This document shows, one piece after another, positions 8,385 through 19,105 of a stretch of DNA of 64,000 bases. How positions within the stretch are numbered: position 1 is the stretch's first letter; each line of letters starts with the position of its first letter. Below the pieces are notes generated by a model that saw nothing but the letters and a program-made list of their open reading frames with translations, was not told where the DNA came from and did no database searches. Both the position numbers and the translations under genes were made by a program. Source of the DNA: an uncultured SAR116 cluster alpha proteobacterium (lineage in GTDB: Bacteria > Pseudomonadota > Alphaproteobacteria > Puniceispirillales > Marisalimonadaceae); contig CACCZR010000006.1 of NCBI GenBank assembly GCA_902550555.1, positions 22,494-86,493 of the forward strand. The letters are read 5' to 3'.

Positions 8385-9596
8385 ATGAAAATTTTGCACG
8401 AAGATATTTTATTAACTTATAATAAAATTAAGCCATTTCTAAAAGTTACAGAATCATCCTATTCAGAACAAATTTCTAAAAAATTCAATTGTAATTTATT
8501 TATAAAGTTTGAAAATAGACAAAATACTGGGTCATTCAAAATTAGAGGAGCATTATCTAAATTACTTTCTTTATCAAATGAAGAAAAGCTTCGTGGTGTA
8601 ATAGGAATGTCAGCTGGCAATCATGCCCAGGGATTAGCTTACTCAGGAAATAAATTAGGTATAAATACTAATATTGTGATGCCTTTAGGCACTCCTTTTA
8701 CAAAAATTAGGCGAACCAAAAATTTTGGTGGCAATGTTTTTTTAAAAGGAGAAGATCTTGTTGAAAGTAAAAATTATGTAAATGAACTTATTAATAAATT
8801 TGGATATATTGAAGTACATCCCTACAACGACAATGATGTAATAAAAGGCCAAGGTACGATTTATTTAGAAATGTTAAATCAAATTTCAGAATTAGATTAT
8901 TTACTTGTTCCAGTTGGTGGAGGTGGTTTGCTAGCTGGATGTTCAATAATTAATAAATCATTATCAAAAAAAACAAAAATAATTGGTGTTGAATCAAAAT
9001 TTTATCCATCTCTTTATAATGTTTTTTATAATAAGAAATTAAAATGTAGTGGGTCAACAATTGCAGAAGGAATAGCGGTAAAAGAAATTGGCTTAATTCC
9101 CTATAATTATATAAAAGATGAAATAGATAGTGTTGTTTCTGTTTCTGACACTTCAATTGAACAGGCTATTGCAATGTTAGCATTAACAGAGAAAGTTGTT
9201 GTCGAAGGCGCTGGAGCAGTTGGGCTGGCAGCCATTATGGAAAATCAAAAGAAATTTAAAAATAAGAATGTTGGAATCATTTTATGTGGAGGAAATATAG
9301 ATTCTAAAATAATTTCATCTATTTTAATGAGAGATTTAGTGAGATCAAGACAGATAACAACAATGACTATAACAATGCCAGATAAACCTGGACAATTAAA
9401 TATAATTTCAAAAATTTGTGCAAATTCAGGTGCTAATGTACTAAGAGTCGAACATAATAGATTTACTATGGATTTATCTGCAAGTTTAGCCAAACTAGAT
9501 ATTACAATAGAAACACAGAATGAAGAACATCTAAAAAAAATTATAGACTTAATAGAAAAAAAAGGATTACCAGTTACTCTAGATGAAAATAATTAA
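8385..9596 (+). CDS. ilvA: Threonine dehydratase (PLP-dependent, C-terminal ACT-like domain)
   Basis: KFENRQNTGSFKIRGA PLP lysine motif, SAGNHAQGLA, PVGGGGLLAG, C-terminal PDKPGQLNIISKI. Confidence 0.88.
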   Translation: MKILHEDILLTYNKIKPFLKVTESSYSEQISKKFNCNLFIKFENRQNTGSFKIRGALSKLLSLSNEEKLRGVIGMSAGNHAQGLAYSGNKLGINTNIVMPLGTPFTKIRRTKNFGGNVFLKGEDLVESKNYVNELINKFGYIEVHPYNDNDVIKGQGTIYLEMLNQISELDYLLVPVGGGGLLAGCSIINKSLSKKTKIIGVESKFYPSLYNVFYNKKLKCSGSTIAEGIAVKEIGLIPYNYIKDEIDSVVSVSDTSIEQAIAMLALTEKVVVEGAGAVGLAAIMENQKKFKNKNVGIILCGGNIDSKIISSILMRDLVRSRQITTMTITMPDKPGQLNIISKICANSGANVLRVEHNRFTMDLSASLAKLDITIETQNEEHLKKIIDLIEKKGLPVTLDENN

Positions 9597-9600
9597 ATTG

Positions 9601-11451
9601 TTAATTAAACTTAACTAAATTATCTAAAGGTTGTAAATTAGATTTTATCTTATGAAAAGTTTCAAAATTTTTATAATAGGATGATTGAATATCTGAAAGC
9701 ATATTTTCTTTAAAATCGTTATCAATTTGTTTTAAGATTTTAGGGTCAAACTTCATTTTTGAACTTTCTTTTATAATTTTGAAAGTTAAAATTCCAGTTG
9801 CTGTATTAATAGATTTAATCTCTCCAATCTTTGATTTAAAAATATCATTTATAATGTAATCATTAAAAATATTACTTAAATTTTTATTTTCAAACCTTTT
9901 TAAACCAAATATTTTATTTAAATCTTTAGAATTTGTTTTTTTAAAATTATTTACTGATTTTAATTTAGTATTTTTAATTTTTAATTTTTCTAGCAATTCT
10001 TCTGTAACAAGTTTTTCAGCCTCTGCATAAGTTAATAGTTTTTCATTATTTTCACTATCAATATTCAACAAAACAAATTCATTTTCATTTAGTTCTAAAA
10101 GTTCAGAAACTTCATTTATTTCAAGTTTCCAAATTTCATTTAAAAATTTGTTATTAAAATTAGAATTTAATGGTTTGAAATTATTATAAACCATACCATT
10201 TCTTGAAATATTAAATTTTTGATTGATTTTTAAGTTTTTAATTTCGGATAATTTTATAATTTCATTTAAATTATTACCAGAAAAGGCTAAATCATTTATA
10301 CTTTCAATTCTTTCATATAATTTTTCAGTCGCTAAATCATGAGTTAAGTCTTTTTTGATAATATCTGAAACTTCGCTCAATTTTTGAACTTTTTCTTTAC
10401 TTATTTTATTAATATTAACAACATGGAAACCAAAATTAGTTTGAAATGGTTTGATCAAGCCTGTTTTAGATGTTTTGAAAATTATATCTCGAATATTTTT
10501 TGTTAAGTCATTTTTATTAACATTTTCAAATTTAATATCAGTTTCGTTAAAGTTTAAGAGCTTTGCTTGGTTTATAAAATTATTTTTAATAAATACTTTA
10601 TTATAAAAATTATTAGCTTCTTTTTGAGTTTTAAAAATTATTTGTAAATAATTTCTTGTTTCCGGTTTTTTGAATTCATTAATTCTTTCGTTATATGAAT
10701 TTTTGATTTGTTCATTACTTACAATGATTCCATCGTAGAAGAGGTTTGGTGTAAATGTAATAAAAGAAATGTTTCTTAATTTAGGTATTTTAAAATTATC
10801 TTTAAATTCATTATAATGAGTCTTTTTTAGATTATTATCTAATTTTTTGATAATTTTCTTAAGATAAGGTGTAAAAATATAATTTATATCTAGTTGTTTA
10901 TTTTGCCATTTATAAAAGTCTTTTGAAAACGATGTATTGTAAATTTCAATATCATAAATATGATCAAATATTTTATTATTTAAAAGTTGTAGTTGAAGAT
11001 TTTCAATATAATCATTTTCTGTGATATTATTATTTCTTAAGAGTGAATTAAATTTTTTTTCTGAAAAAATATTTTTATCATTTAATTTTTCTTTAAACTG
11101 ATCATTTTCTAAAATTTGTTTTTTTATAATTGACCTAGGTACTATGAGATCTAAGTATTGAGTTTCCTGATTAAGAACTAGTTTTGCTTTATTTCTAATT
11201 AATACGTTATTTAGAAGTCCATTTTGAATTGCAGTTTGAATATCAATCACTCCTGTATTTGTGGTTCTAGATTTATTGAAATCGTTAATTATTTGGTCAT
11301 AACTTATTTCAAAATCATTTGATTTAAAAATAGGTTGTATTTTATTCCCTGTTAGATCTCCCACTCCCCAAGCAGCAAAGCCAATAACAATTAAAACTAG
11401 AAAAATTTTAAATAAAAAAGATTGAGATTTATTTCTTAATGCTCTTAACAT
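9601..11451 (-). CDS. ppiD: PpiD/SurA-like membrane-anchored peptidyl-prolyl isomerase
   Basis: N-terminus MLRALRNKSQSFLFKIFLVLIVIGFAAWGVGD with one TM helix, SurA_N-like region, parvulin-like GLIKPFQTNFGFHVVNI; divergent from tpiA. Confidence 0.82.
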   Translation of the reverse strand: MLRALRNKSQSFLFKIFLVLIVIGFAAWGVGDLTGNKIQPIFKSNDFEISYDQIINDFNKSRTTNTGVIDIQTAIQNGLLNNVLIRNKAKLVLNQETQYLDLIVPRSIIKKQILENDQFKEKLNDKNIFSEKKFNSLLRNNNITENDYIENLQLQLLNNKIFDHIYDIEIYNTSFSKDFYKWQNKQLDINYIFTPYLKKIIKKLDNNLKKTHYNEFKDNFKIPKLRNISFITFTPNLFYDGIIVSNEQIKNSYNERINEFKKPETRNYLQIIFKTQKEANNFYNKVFIKNNFINQAKLLNFNETDIKFENVNKNDLTKNIRDIIFKTSKTGLIKPFQTNFGFHVVNINKISKEKVQKLSEVSDIIKKDLTHDLATEKLYERIESINDLAFSGNNLNEIIKLSEIKNLKINQKFNISRNGMVYNNFKPLNSNFNNKFLNEIWKLEINEVSELLELNENEFVLLNIDSENNEKLLTYAEAEKLVTEELLEKLKIKNTKLKSVNNFKKTNSKDLNKIFGLKRFENKNLSNIFNDYIINDIFKSKIGEIKSINTATGILTFKIIKESSKMKFDPKILKQIDNDFKENMLSDIQSSYYKNFETFHKIKSNLQPLDNLVKFN

Positions 11452-11520
11452 AAATATTAATTATATTAAAATTAAATGAATTACAACATTTTGAATAAAT
11501 AAAAATAGGGTAGTTAAGAA

Positions 11521-12249
11521 ATGTTAATAGCTGGAAATTGGAAAATGAATTTGAAATATGAAGATATTCTAAAATTTAAAGATATTCTCACTGATTTAAA
11601 GTTAGACAATCAAGTTGAAATGGCTATTTTTCCTCAATTTCCTCTGTTATATTCTGCAAAAGAATATTTATCAAATTATAATATTGAGATAGGTGCTCAA
11701 GCTTGTTCATCAGAATTAAAAGGAGCTTTTACAGGAGACGTTTCTGTTGAAATCATTTCTGACATTGGATGTAAATATTGTATAGTTGGCCACTCAGAAA
11801 GGAGAATGTTTCATAATGAAACTAACGGTTTTATAAAAAAAGCATCAAATTTATTGTTATCTAAAAATATTATTCCAATAATTTGTGTTGGAGAATCTGA
11901 AGAAATTAAAAATAAAAAAAATACAAATCAGTTTATCATCAGTCAAATAAATGAATGTGTACCAGATAATATAAGTTCAAATTTAGTTATAGCTTATGAA
12001 CCGTTGTGGGCTATTGGCACAGGCGTAATACCAGATTATGAAGAAATATTCAATGTTCATGCTGTTATTATGAATGAGTTATCGTATATCGAAAACTTAA
12101 GGGTTATTTATGGAGGGTCTGTAAATGTAGAAAATTGTTCTAAAATTTTTGAATTAAATAATGTACATGGAGCATTAATAGGTGGTTCAAGTTTAAAATT
12201 TAAAGATTTTCTTGCAATTTATAAAAGTGCAGTTAAACAGATAATATAA
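11521..12249 (+). CDS. tpiA: Triosephosphate isomerase
   Basis: AGNWKMN, VGHSERR, AYEPLWAIGTG, IYGGSV. Confidence 0.97.
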   Translation: MLIAGNWKMNLKYEDILKFKDILTDLKLDNQVEMAIFPQFPLLYSAKEYLSNYNIEIGAQACSSELKGAFTGDVSVEIISDIGCKYCIVGHSERRMFHNETNGFIKKASNLLLSKNIIPIICVGESEEIKNKKNTNQFIISQINECVPDNISSNLVIAYEPLWAIGTGVIPDYEEIFNVHAVIMNELSYIENLRVIYGGSVNVENCSKIFELNNVHGALIGGSSLKFKDFLAIYKSAVKQII

Positions 12250-12268
12250 TTTTTTAAATAGATTTAAT

Positions 12269-12574
12269 ATGGAAAATACAGTTTTAATTATTCATGTCGT
12301 TTTAGCATTCCTAATAATTATTTTAGTATTGCTTCAAAAAAGTGAAGGTGGAGGTTTAGGTATTGGTGGGAGTCAAAGTGGAGGCTTTATGACTTCTAGA
12401 GGTACTGCTAATACACTTACAAAAATAACAACTATAGTAGGTGCATTATTTTTTATTACATCTATACTACTTGCAATATTATCTGGAAGTAATTATAAAC
12501 CTTCAATCTCTCAAGAGATTAAAACTGATATTACTAATGAAAATAATAATCCAAAAGTTCCTACTGATAATTGA
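12269..12574 (+). CDS. secG: Preprotein translocase subunit SecG
   Basis: VLLQKSEGGGLGIGGSQSGGFM and second TM helix; tpiA-secG-pyrG synteny. Confidence 0.93.
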   Translation: MENTVLIIHVVLAFLIIILVLLQKSEGGGLGIGGSQSGGFMTSRGTANTLTKITTIVGALFFITSILLAILSGSNYKPSISQEIKTDITNENNNPKVPTDN

Positions 12575-12604
12575 ATTTTTTTTTATTTGATATAATCTTT
12601 TAAT

Positions 12605-14239
12605 ATGAAAAATAGCACCCCTAAATTTATTTTTATTACAGGTGGTGTAGTCTCTTCACTTGGTAAAGGCCTAGCTTCAGCTAGTTTAGCTTCTTTGTTT
12701 ATATCTAGAGGTTTTAAGGTTAGATTGAGAAAATTAGATCCTTATTTGAATGTAGACCCAGGAACAATGAGCCCATATCAGCATGGAGAGTGTTTTGTTA
12801 CAGATGATGGTGCAGAAACAGATCTAGATTTAGGCCATTATGAGAGATTTACAGGAGTTAATTCAAGAAAATCAGATAATGTTACTACTGGCAAAATTTA
12901 TTCTCAAGTTTTGAAAAAAGAAAGAAGAGGAGATTACCTTGGTGCAACTATACAAGTAATACCACATGTAACAGATGCTATAAAAAAATTTATTACATCA
13001 GATATCAGTGACGAAGATTTTATGTTTTGTGAAATTGGAGGAACGGTTGGAGATATTGAATCCTTGCCATTTATTGAAGCAATTAGACAACTGAGAAATG
13101 AGCTTGGTAAAGAAAATACATGTTTTGTTCATGTTACATTATTACCATTTATAAATGCAGCAAAAGAATTAAAAACTAAACCAACTCAGCATTCAGTTAA
13201 AGAATTGCAAGGCATGGGAATTCAACCAGATATTTTGTTATGTAGAACAGAGATGAATATTCCTGAAGATCAAAAAAAGAAAATTGCACAATTTTGTAAT
13301 GTTAAAGAACAAGCTGTAATTGAGGCGATTGATGTTAACTCAATTTATGAAGTTCCAATAGCTTACAACGATGCTGGGTTTGATAAAGAAATTCTTGATT
13401 ACTTTAGCCTTTATGACGAGAAATCTCCAGATTTGAGTGTCTGGAAAACAATAATATCTATACAAAAATCCTCTGAAGGTAACGTTAATATTGGAATTGT
13501 TGGAAAATATACATCTATAATTGATTCTTATAAATCTCTAATTGAAGCGATTACTCATGGAGGTATAGCTAATAAGACAAAAATTAATTTAGTTTGGATT
13601 GATTCCGAAAACATTGATAATATGTCTAATTGTTTCAAAGATGTTCATGGAATAATTGTACCTGGTGGTTTTGGTGAAAGAGGATCTGATGGCAAAATTT
13701 TAGCAATTAACTATGCAAGGTTGAATAAAATACCTTTTTTAGGAATTTGTCTAGGAATGCAATTGGCTGTAATAGAGTTTGCAAGAAATGTAATGAATTA
13801 TAAAGAAGCTTCGTCAACTGAGTTTGGTACAACTGAATTTCCCATTATATCTTTATTAACTGAATGGCAAACAAAAAAAGGGAAAGAAAAGAGAGATATT
13901 CTTAGTGAATATGGAGGGACAATGAGGCTTGGATCCTACGAATGTCATTTGAAACAAAATTCAAAAATATTTAATATTTACAATAAAGAAACAATACATG
14001 AAAGACATAGGCATAGATATGAAGTTAACTTAGATTTATGCAACAAATTTGATGAGGCAGGCATGTATTTTGCTGGAATGTCTCCAGATAATATACTTCC
14101 TGAAACTTTAGAATTAAATGATCATCCATGGTTTATTGCTGTTCAGTTTCATCCGGAACTTAAATCAAGGCCTTTTAAACCACATCCTCTTTTTGTTTCA
14201 TTTATAAATGCATCATTAAATCAATCAAGAATGTTATAG
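12605..14239 (+). CDS. pyrG: CTP synthase
   Basis: [61 protein letters not shown]. Confidence 0.98.
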   Translation: MKNSTPKFIFITGGVVSSLGKGLASASLASLFISRGFKVRLRKLDPYLNVDPGTMSPYQHGECFVTDDGAETDLDLGHYERFTGVNSRKSDNVTTGKIYSQVLKKERRGDYLGATIQVIPHVTDAIKKFITSDISDEDFMFCEIGGTVGDIESLPFIEAIRQLRNELGKENTCFVHVTLLPFINAAKELKTKPTQHSVKELQGMGIQPDILLCRTEMNIPEDQKKKIAQFCNVKEQAVIEAIDVNSIYEVPIAYNDAGFDKEILDYFSLYDEKSPDLSVWKTIISIQKSSEGNVNIGIVGKYTSIIDSYKSLIEAITHGGIANKTKINLVWIDSENIDNMSNCFKDVHGIIVPGGFGERGSDGKILAINYARLNKIPFLGICLGMQLAVIEFARNVMNYKEASSTEFGTTEFPIISLLTEWQTKKGKEKRDILSEYGGTMRLGSYECHLKQNSKIFNIYNKETIHERHRHRYEVNLDLCNKFDEAGMYFAGMSPDNILPETLELNDHPWFIAVQFHPELKSRPFKPHPLFVSFINASLNQSRML

Positions 14240-14249
14240 ATTAAAATTT

Positions 14250-15095
14250 ATGATCAAGAAAATTAAAATAGGACGATTTGAAGTAAATAACAACGACAAG
14301 TTATTTTTAATTGCTGGTCCATGTGTTATTGAAAGTAGAGACCACGCATTATATCACGCTAAAATGATTAAACAAATATGTGATGAACTTTCACTAGATT
14401 TTGTATTTAAGTCTTCTTTTGACAAAGCAAATAGAACCAACATTAATTCAAGTAGAGGAGTTGGAATTGAAAAAGGTCTTGAAATTCTAAATGAAATTAA
14501 AAATAGTTTAAACGTTCCCGTTTTAACGGATGTTCATGAAAGTTATCAATGTGATTTTCTTAAAGAAGTTGTTGATATTATTCAGATACCTGCATTTTTA
14601 TGCAGACAGACAGATTTATTATTAAATGCTTCAAATACTGGTAAAATAATAAATATTAAAAAAGGACAATTTTTGGCTCCTTGGGATATGGTGAATGTTG
14701 TAGAAAAAATAAAATCTACAGGTAATGAAAAAATTATATTAACTGAAAGAGGAAACTCTTTTGGATATAATAACTTGGTTTTTGATTTAAGGTCATTAAT
14801 TGAAATGAAAAAAATAGGATACCCTATTGTATTTGATGCTACTCACTCTGTTCAGAGTCCGGGCGGATTAGGAAATGTCTCTGGTGGAAATAGAGAGTAT
14901 ATTCCTTATTATTCTAATGCCGCAGTAACCGTGGGTATTTCAGGGATATTTATGGAGGTTCATGAAAATCCTGATATAGCCCCGAGCGATGGTACAAATA
15001 TGATTAGATTAGATAAATTGAAAAATATTCTTAAAGATATTTTGAAAATAGATCAATTAATTAAAGAGCATTCCATAGGATATTATAATGATTAA
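14250..15095 (+). CDS. kdsA: 3-deoxy-8-phosphooctulonate synthase
   Basis: LIAGPCVIES, FKSSFDKANRTNINSSRG, DIIQIPAFLCRQTDLL, FDATHSVQSPGG. Confidence 0.96.
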   Translation: MIKKIKIGRFEVNNNDKLFLIAGPCVIESRDHALYHAKMIKQICDELSLDFVFKSSFDKANRTNINSSRGVGIEKGLEILNEIKNSLNVPVLTDVHESYQCDFLKEVVDIIQIPAFLCRQTDLLLNASNTGKIINIKKGQFLAPWDMVNVVEKIKSTGNEKIILTERGNSFGYNNLVFDLRSLIEMKKIGYPIVFDATHSVQSPGGLGNVSGGNREYIPYYSNAAVTVGISGIFMEVHENPDIAPSDGTNMIRLDKLKNILKDILKIDQLIKEHSIGYYND

Positions 15096-16374
15096 AATTG
15101 AAAATGTAAAAGGAAGACAAATTCTAGATAGTCGTGGAAATCCAACAGTTGAAGTTGATGTAGTTTTGTCAAATGGATTGGTTGGTAGCGCAAGTGTTCC
15201 TTCAGGAGCATCTACTGGTAAGTATGAAGCGGTTGAACTTAGAGATGGATTTAAATCTTATCATGGAAAAGGTGTTACAAAAGCCATAGATAATATTGAT
15301 AATGATATGAAAAATATAATTCTAGGCAGATCACCATTAGAACAAACCAAGATTGATAACGATTTAATAAGTCTTGATGGAACGTCAAATAAAAATAAAT
15401 TAGGAGCAAATGCAATTCTTGGTGTTTCAATGGCCGTAGCAAGAGCAGGAGCAGTTTCATTAAATCAACCATTGTATAAATATATTGGTGGCTTAAGTTC
15501 AAAAGTAATGCCAATACCTTTAATGAATATTATTAATGGTGGAGCACATGCAAATAATCTTCTAGATATTCAAGAGTTTATGATAATGCCCGTTAATTTT
15601 GAAAGATTTAGTGATGCATTGAGAGCTGGCGTTGAAGTTTTTCATAATTTAAAAAAAATATTAGATGATAAAAATTATTCAACAAGTGTTGGTGACGAAG
15701 GTGGATTTGCTCCTAAAATAGATGATCCTAAAATTGCTTTAGATTTAATCTCAAAATCTATAGAGGTTAGTGGTTATAGAGTTGGCGAAGATGTTTTTCT
15801 TGCATTAGATGCAGCTGCAAGTGAATTTTACAAAAAAAATAAATACATACTAAATGATAATAATAAATTATTAACTACTGACGAATTAATTGATTATTGG
15901 GGAGGATTAGTTAAGAATTATCCTATTATTTCAATTGAAGATCCATTTGATGAAGATGATATAAATGGGTTTGCTAAATTTACAAATTTATATGGTAAAA
16001 ATCTTCAAATAGTAGGAGATGATTTATTTGTGACTTCAGAAAAAAAATTAAGTGAAGGAATACAAAAACAAGCTGGAAACTCAATTTTAATTAAACTAAA
16101 CCAAGTTGGAACTCTAACAGAAACTCTTCATACTATATCAAAAGCAAAGAAGCATAATTTTAATACGATCATTTCACATAGGTCTGGTGAAACAGAAGAT
16201 AATTTTATATCTGATTTGTGTGTAGGTATTAATGCTGGTCAAATTAAAACAGGTTCTTTATCAAGGTCTGATAGAACCTCAAAGTATAATCAGCTTCTAA
16301 GAATTGAAGAACAATTAGGAGAAGAAGCTAAATTTATAGGTAATGAAATTTTAGATATTATAAATAAAGAATGA
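15088..16374 (+). CDS. eno: Enolase
   Basis: GRQILDSRGNPTVEVDV, GASTGKYEAVELRDG, SVGDEGGFAP, SHRSGETED. Confidence 0.98.
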   Translation: MIKIENVKGRQILDSRGNPTVEVDVVLSNGLVGSASVPSGASTGKYEAVELRDGFKSYHGKGVTKAIDNIDNDMKNIILGRSPLEQTKIDNDLISLDGTSNKNKLGANAILGVSMAVARAGAVSLNQPLYKYIGGLSSKVMPIPLMNIINGGAHANNLLDIQEFMIMPVNFERFSDALRAGVEVFHNLKKILDDKNYSTSVGDEGGFAPKIDDPKIALDLISKSIEVSGYRVGEDVFLALDAAASEFYKKNKYILNDNNKLLTTDELIDYWGGLVKNYPIISIEDPFDEDDINGFAKFTNLYGKNLQIVGDDLFVTSEKKLSEGIQKQAGNSILIKLNQVGTLTETLHTISKAKKHNFNTIISHRSGETEDNFISDLCVGINAGQIKTGSLSRSDRTSKYNQLLRIEEQLGEEAKFIGNEILDIINKE

Positions 16375-16679
16375 TTAATTACTTTAGAAGAGAATTTGCA
16401 AAGCTATTTTTATCGGTTATTGTTATTATTTGTATTTACAATTCTTTAAATTTAACTTTTTTCAATGAAAAATCTGTCATAAAAATTTTTGAATTAAATG
16501 AAAATATTTTACTTTTAAATCAAGAGTTATTGGTTTTACAGCAGATAGAAGAAAAATTAATGACTAAAATTAAATTTTTATCATATGAAACTTTAAATGA
16601 GGATTATGTGAGTGAGTTAGCTCAAAAAACTTTAGGTATGATAAAAGAAGACAACGTTTTAGTAATTTTGGATGAATAA
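16371..16679 (+). CDS. Septum formation initiator (FtsB/DivIC family)
   Basis: Short TM + coiled-coil protein between eno and pdhA, the conserved alphaproteobacterial location. Confidence 0.75.
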   Translation: MINYFRREFAKLFLSVIVIICIYNSLNLTFFNEKSVIKIFELNENILLLNQELLVLQQIEEKLMTKIKFLSYETLNEDYVSELAQKTLGMIKEDNVLVILDE

Positions 16680-16727
16680 TATTATGATTTTATTGTATTT
16701 AAACTTTAAAATATATATATAATCACT

Positions 16728-17735
16728 ATGAATATGAATGAAAAACAAAGTGATAAGGTAGCTTCAAAAAAGAAAAGCAATTATGATTTAGATCTTTTGT
16801 TAAAACTTAACGAACAAATGCTACTAATTAGAAGGTTTGAAGAAAAAGCTGGTCAACTTTACGGAATGGGTAAAATTGGTGGTTTTTGCCATCTTTATAT
16901 AGGACAAGAGGCTGTTGTTGTTGGTATCAATTCAGCACTTGAAGACAATGACACTATGGTCACTTCTTATAGAGATCACGGGCATATGTTAGTTTGTGGC
17001 ATGGACCCAAAAGGGGTTATGGCCGAACTAACAGGTCGTATAACAGGTTACTCTAAGGGTAAAGGTGGTTCCATGCATATGTTTAGCAGAGAAAAAGGTT
17101 TTTTTGGAGGTCATGGTATTGTTGGTGCACAAGTCCCAATTGGAGCTGGGTTAGCTTTTTCCCATAAGTATAAAAATGAGAAATCTATTTGTGTTACTTT
17201 TTTTGGTGATGGAGCTGCAAACCAAGGTCAAGTTTATGAAACATTTAATATTGCTGCTTTATGGAATTTACCTGTACTTTTTGTAATTGAAAATAATTTA
17301 TATGGCATGGGAACTTCTGTTGAAAGGTCTTCATCAACTGATAATTTCGCAATCAGAGGTGAAGCTTTTGGTATAGAAAATAAAACTGTTAATGGAATGG
17401 ATGTTTTAGACGTAAGAGAGGCTGCTACTGAAGCTGTAAACTACTGTAGATTAAAACAAAAACCATATATTTTAGAAGTGAAAACCTACCGTTTTAGAGG
17501 TCATTCTATGTCAGACCCTGGTAAGTACAGAACAAGAGATGAAGTTGCTGAAATGAGAAAAAATGGACCATTGAAAGCTTTACAAAAATTAATTTTAGAA
17601 AGTGGCTTTAATGAAAGTGAACTTAAAGAAATAGACAATAAAATTAAATTAAAGGTTAATGAAGCTGCTGACTTTGCAGTAGAATCTAAATTACCAGATG
17701 AAGCAGAACTTTTGAAAGATATAATTATAGAATAA
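16728..17735 (+). CDS. pdhA: Pyruvate dehydrogenase E1 alpha
   Basis: [41 protein letters not shown]. Confidence 0.97.
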   Translation: MNMNEKQSDKVASKKKSNYDLDLLLKLNEQMLLIRRFEEKAGQLYGMGKIGGFCHLYIGQEAVVVGINSALEDNDTMVTSYRDHGHMLVCGMDPKGVMAELTGRITGYSKGKGGSMHMFSREKGFFGGHGIVGAQVPIGAGLAFSHKYKNEKSICVTFFGDGAANQGQVYETFNIAALWNLPVLFVIENNLYGMGTSVERSSSTDNFAIRGEAFGIENKTVNGMDVLDVREAATEAVNYCRLKQKPYILEVKTYRFRGHSMSDPGKYRTRDEVAEMRKNGPLKALQKLILESGFNESELKEIDNKIKLKVNEAADFAVESKLPDEAELLKDIIIE

Positions 17736-19093
17736 TGAGAAATAATGAGATATTAATGCCAGCTTTAAGTCCTACTATGGAAGAGGGGACACTTGCAAAA
17801 TGGTTAGTTAAAGTTGGTGATAAAATTAGTTCTGGAGATTTAATAGCTGAAATTGAAACTGACAAAGCTACTATGGAAATTGAAGCTGTTGAAGAAGGTT
17901 TTATTTCAAAACTTATTGTTGAAGAAGGTACACAAGGTATAAAAATTAATACTCCTATTGCTGAATTCAGTGAAACCAAAAAAATTAGCAAAACTAATGA
18001 TGATGAAAGCAATAAAAATGTAATTAATATTTCAAACAAAGAAGTAATTGAAGTTAAAAAGTCATCTGTTATTGAAACATCAGATAATACTTTAACCTCA
18101 TCTAACAATGATGCTACAAAAAAAATTACTGTACGGGAAGCTTTAAGAGACGCAATTTTAGAAGAAATGGAATCAGATAATGATGTTTTTATTATGGGAG
18201 AAGAAGTAGCAGAATATGAGGGTGCATATAAAGTCACTCAAGGCCTTTTAGAAAAGTTTGGAGATAAAAGAGTTATAGATACTCCAATAACAGAACATGG
18301 CTTCACTGGTATTGGTGTAGGAGCAGCATTTGGTAATTTAAAACCAATAGTAGAATTTATGACATTTAATTTTTCAATGCAAGCTATTGACCAAATTATA
18401 AACTCAGCAGCTAAAACATTATATATGTCTGGCGGTCAAATGGGATGTCCAATTGTATTCAGAGGACCAAATGGTGCTGCTAGTAGAGTTGCTGCTCAAC
18501 ACAGTCAATGTTTTGCAAGTTGGTATTCACATGTACCTGGGTTAAAAGTCGTTGCTCCTTGGTCAAGTGAAGATGCAAAAGGATTACTGAAATCGGCTAT
18601 TAGAGATCCTAATCCTATAGTATTTCTTGAGAATGAAGTCATGTATGGTCAATCTTTTGAATGTCCAATATCGAATGAATTCACATTACCTATTGGGAAA
18701 GCTAATGTTGAAAAAAACGGCTCTGATATAACAATTGTAGCTTTCTCTATAATGGTAGGCAAAGCATTAGAAGCAGCAAATGAATTAGAAAAAAATGGAA
18801 TAAAAGCAGAAGTTATTAACCTTCGCACACTTAGACCTTTAGATTTAGAAACCATTATAAATTCTGTTAAAAAAACAAATAGACTGATTACTTGTGAAGA
18901 GGGTTTTGGATTTTCTGGAATTGGTGCTGAAATTTCATCATTAATTCAAGAGAATGCATTTGATTGGCTTGATGCACCCGTTTTAAGAGTTCATGGTAAA
19001 GATGTACCTATGCCATATGCAGAAAACTTAGAAAAATTGGCTTTGCCACAAACAAGTGATATTATTAATAAAGCTAAACAAATTTGTTCCTAG
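17735..19093 (+). CDS. pdhB: Pyruvate dehydrogenase E1 beta with N-terminal lipoyl domain
   Basis: N-terminal lipoyl domain ([12 protein letters not shown]) then [15 protein letters not shown]..., [15 protein letters not shown]. Confidence 0.96.
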   Translation: MRNNEILMPALSPTMEEGTLAKWLVKVGDKISSGDLIAEIETDKATMEIEAVEEGFISKLIVEEGTQGIKINTPIAEFSETKKISKTNDDESNKNVINISNKEVIEVKKSSVIETSDNTLTSSNNDATKKITVREALRDAILEEMESDNDVFIMGEEVAEYEGAYKVTQGLLEKFGDKRVIDTPITEHGFTGIGVGAAFGNLKPIVEFMTFNFSMQAIDQIINSAAKTLYMSGGQMGCPIVFRGPNGAASRVAAQHSQCFASWYSHVPGLKVVAPWSSEDAKGLLKSAIRDPNPIVFLENEVMYGQSFECPISNEFTLPIGKANVEKNGSDITIVAFSIMVGKALEAANELEKNGIKAEVINLRTLRPLDLETIINSVKKTNRLITCEEGFGFSGIGAEISSLIQENAFDWLDAPVLRVHGKDVPMPYAENLEKLALPQTSDIINKAKQICS

Positions 19094-19105
19094 AGTGGAT
19101 CTAGT

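Noticed and set aside
9594-9604. Possible regulatory overlap between convergent ilvA and ppiD
   Set aside because: Only 4 bp separate the stops and no hairpin with a GC-rich stem is visible; normal compact packing for this window.
17725-18237. 170-aa antisense ORF over pdhB, and a similar-looking 81-aa antisense ORF at 19090-19335 over pdhC
   Set aside because: Their mutual similarity ([28 protein letters not shown]) is fully explained by being antisense to the duplicated lipoyl domains; low-complexity Ser/Ile composition is typical of reverse-strand AT-rich coding sequence.
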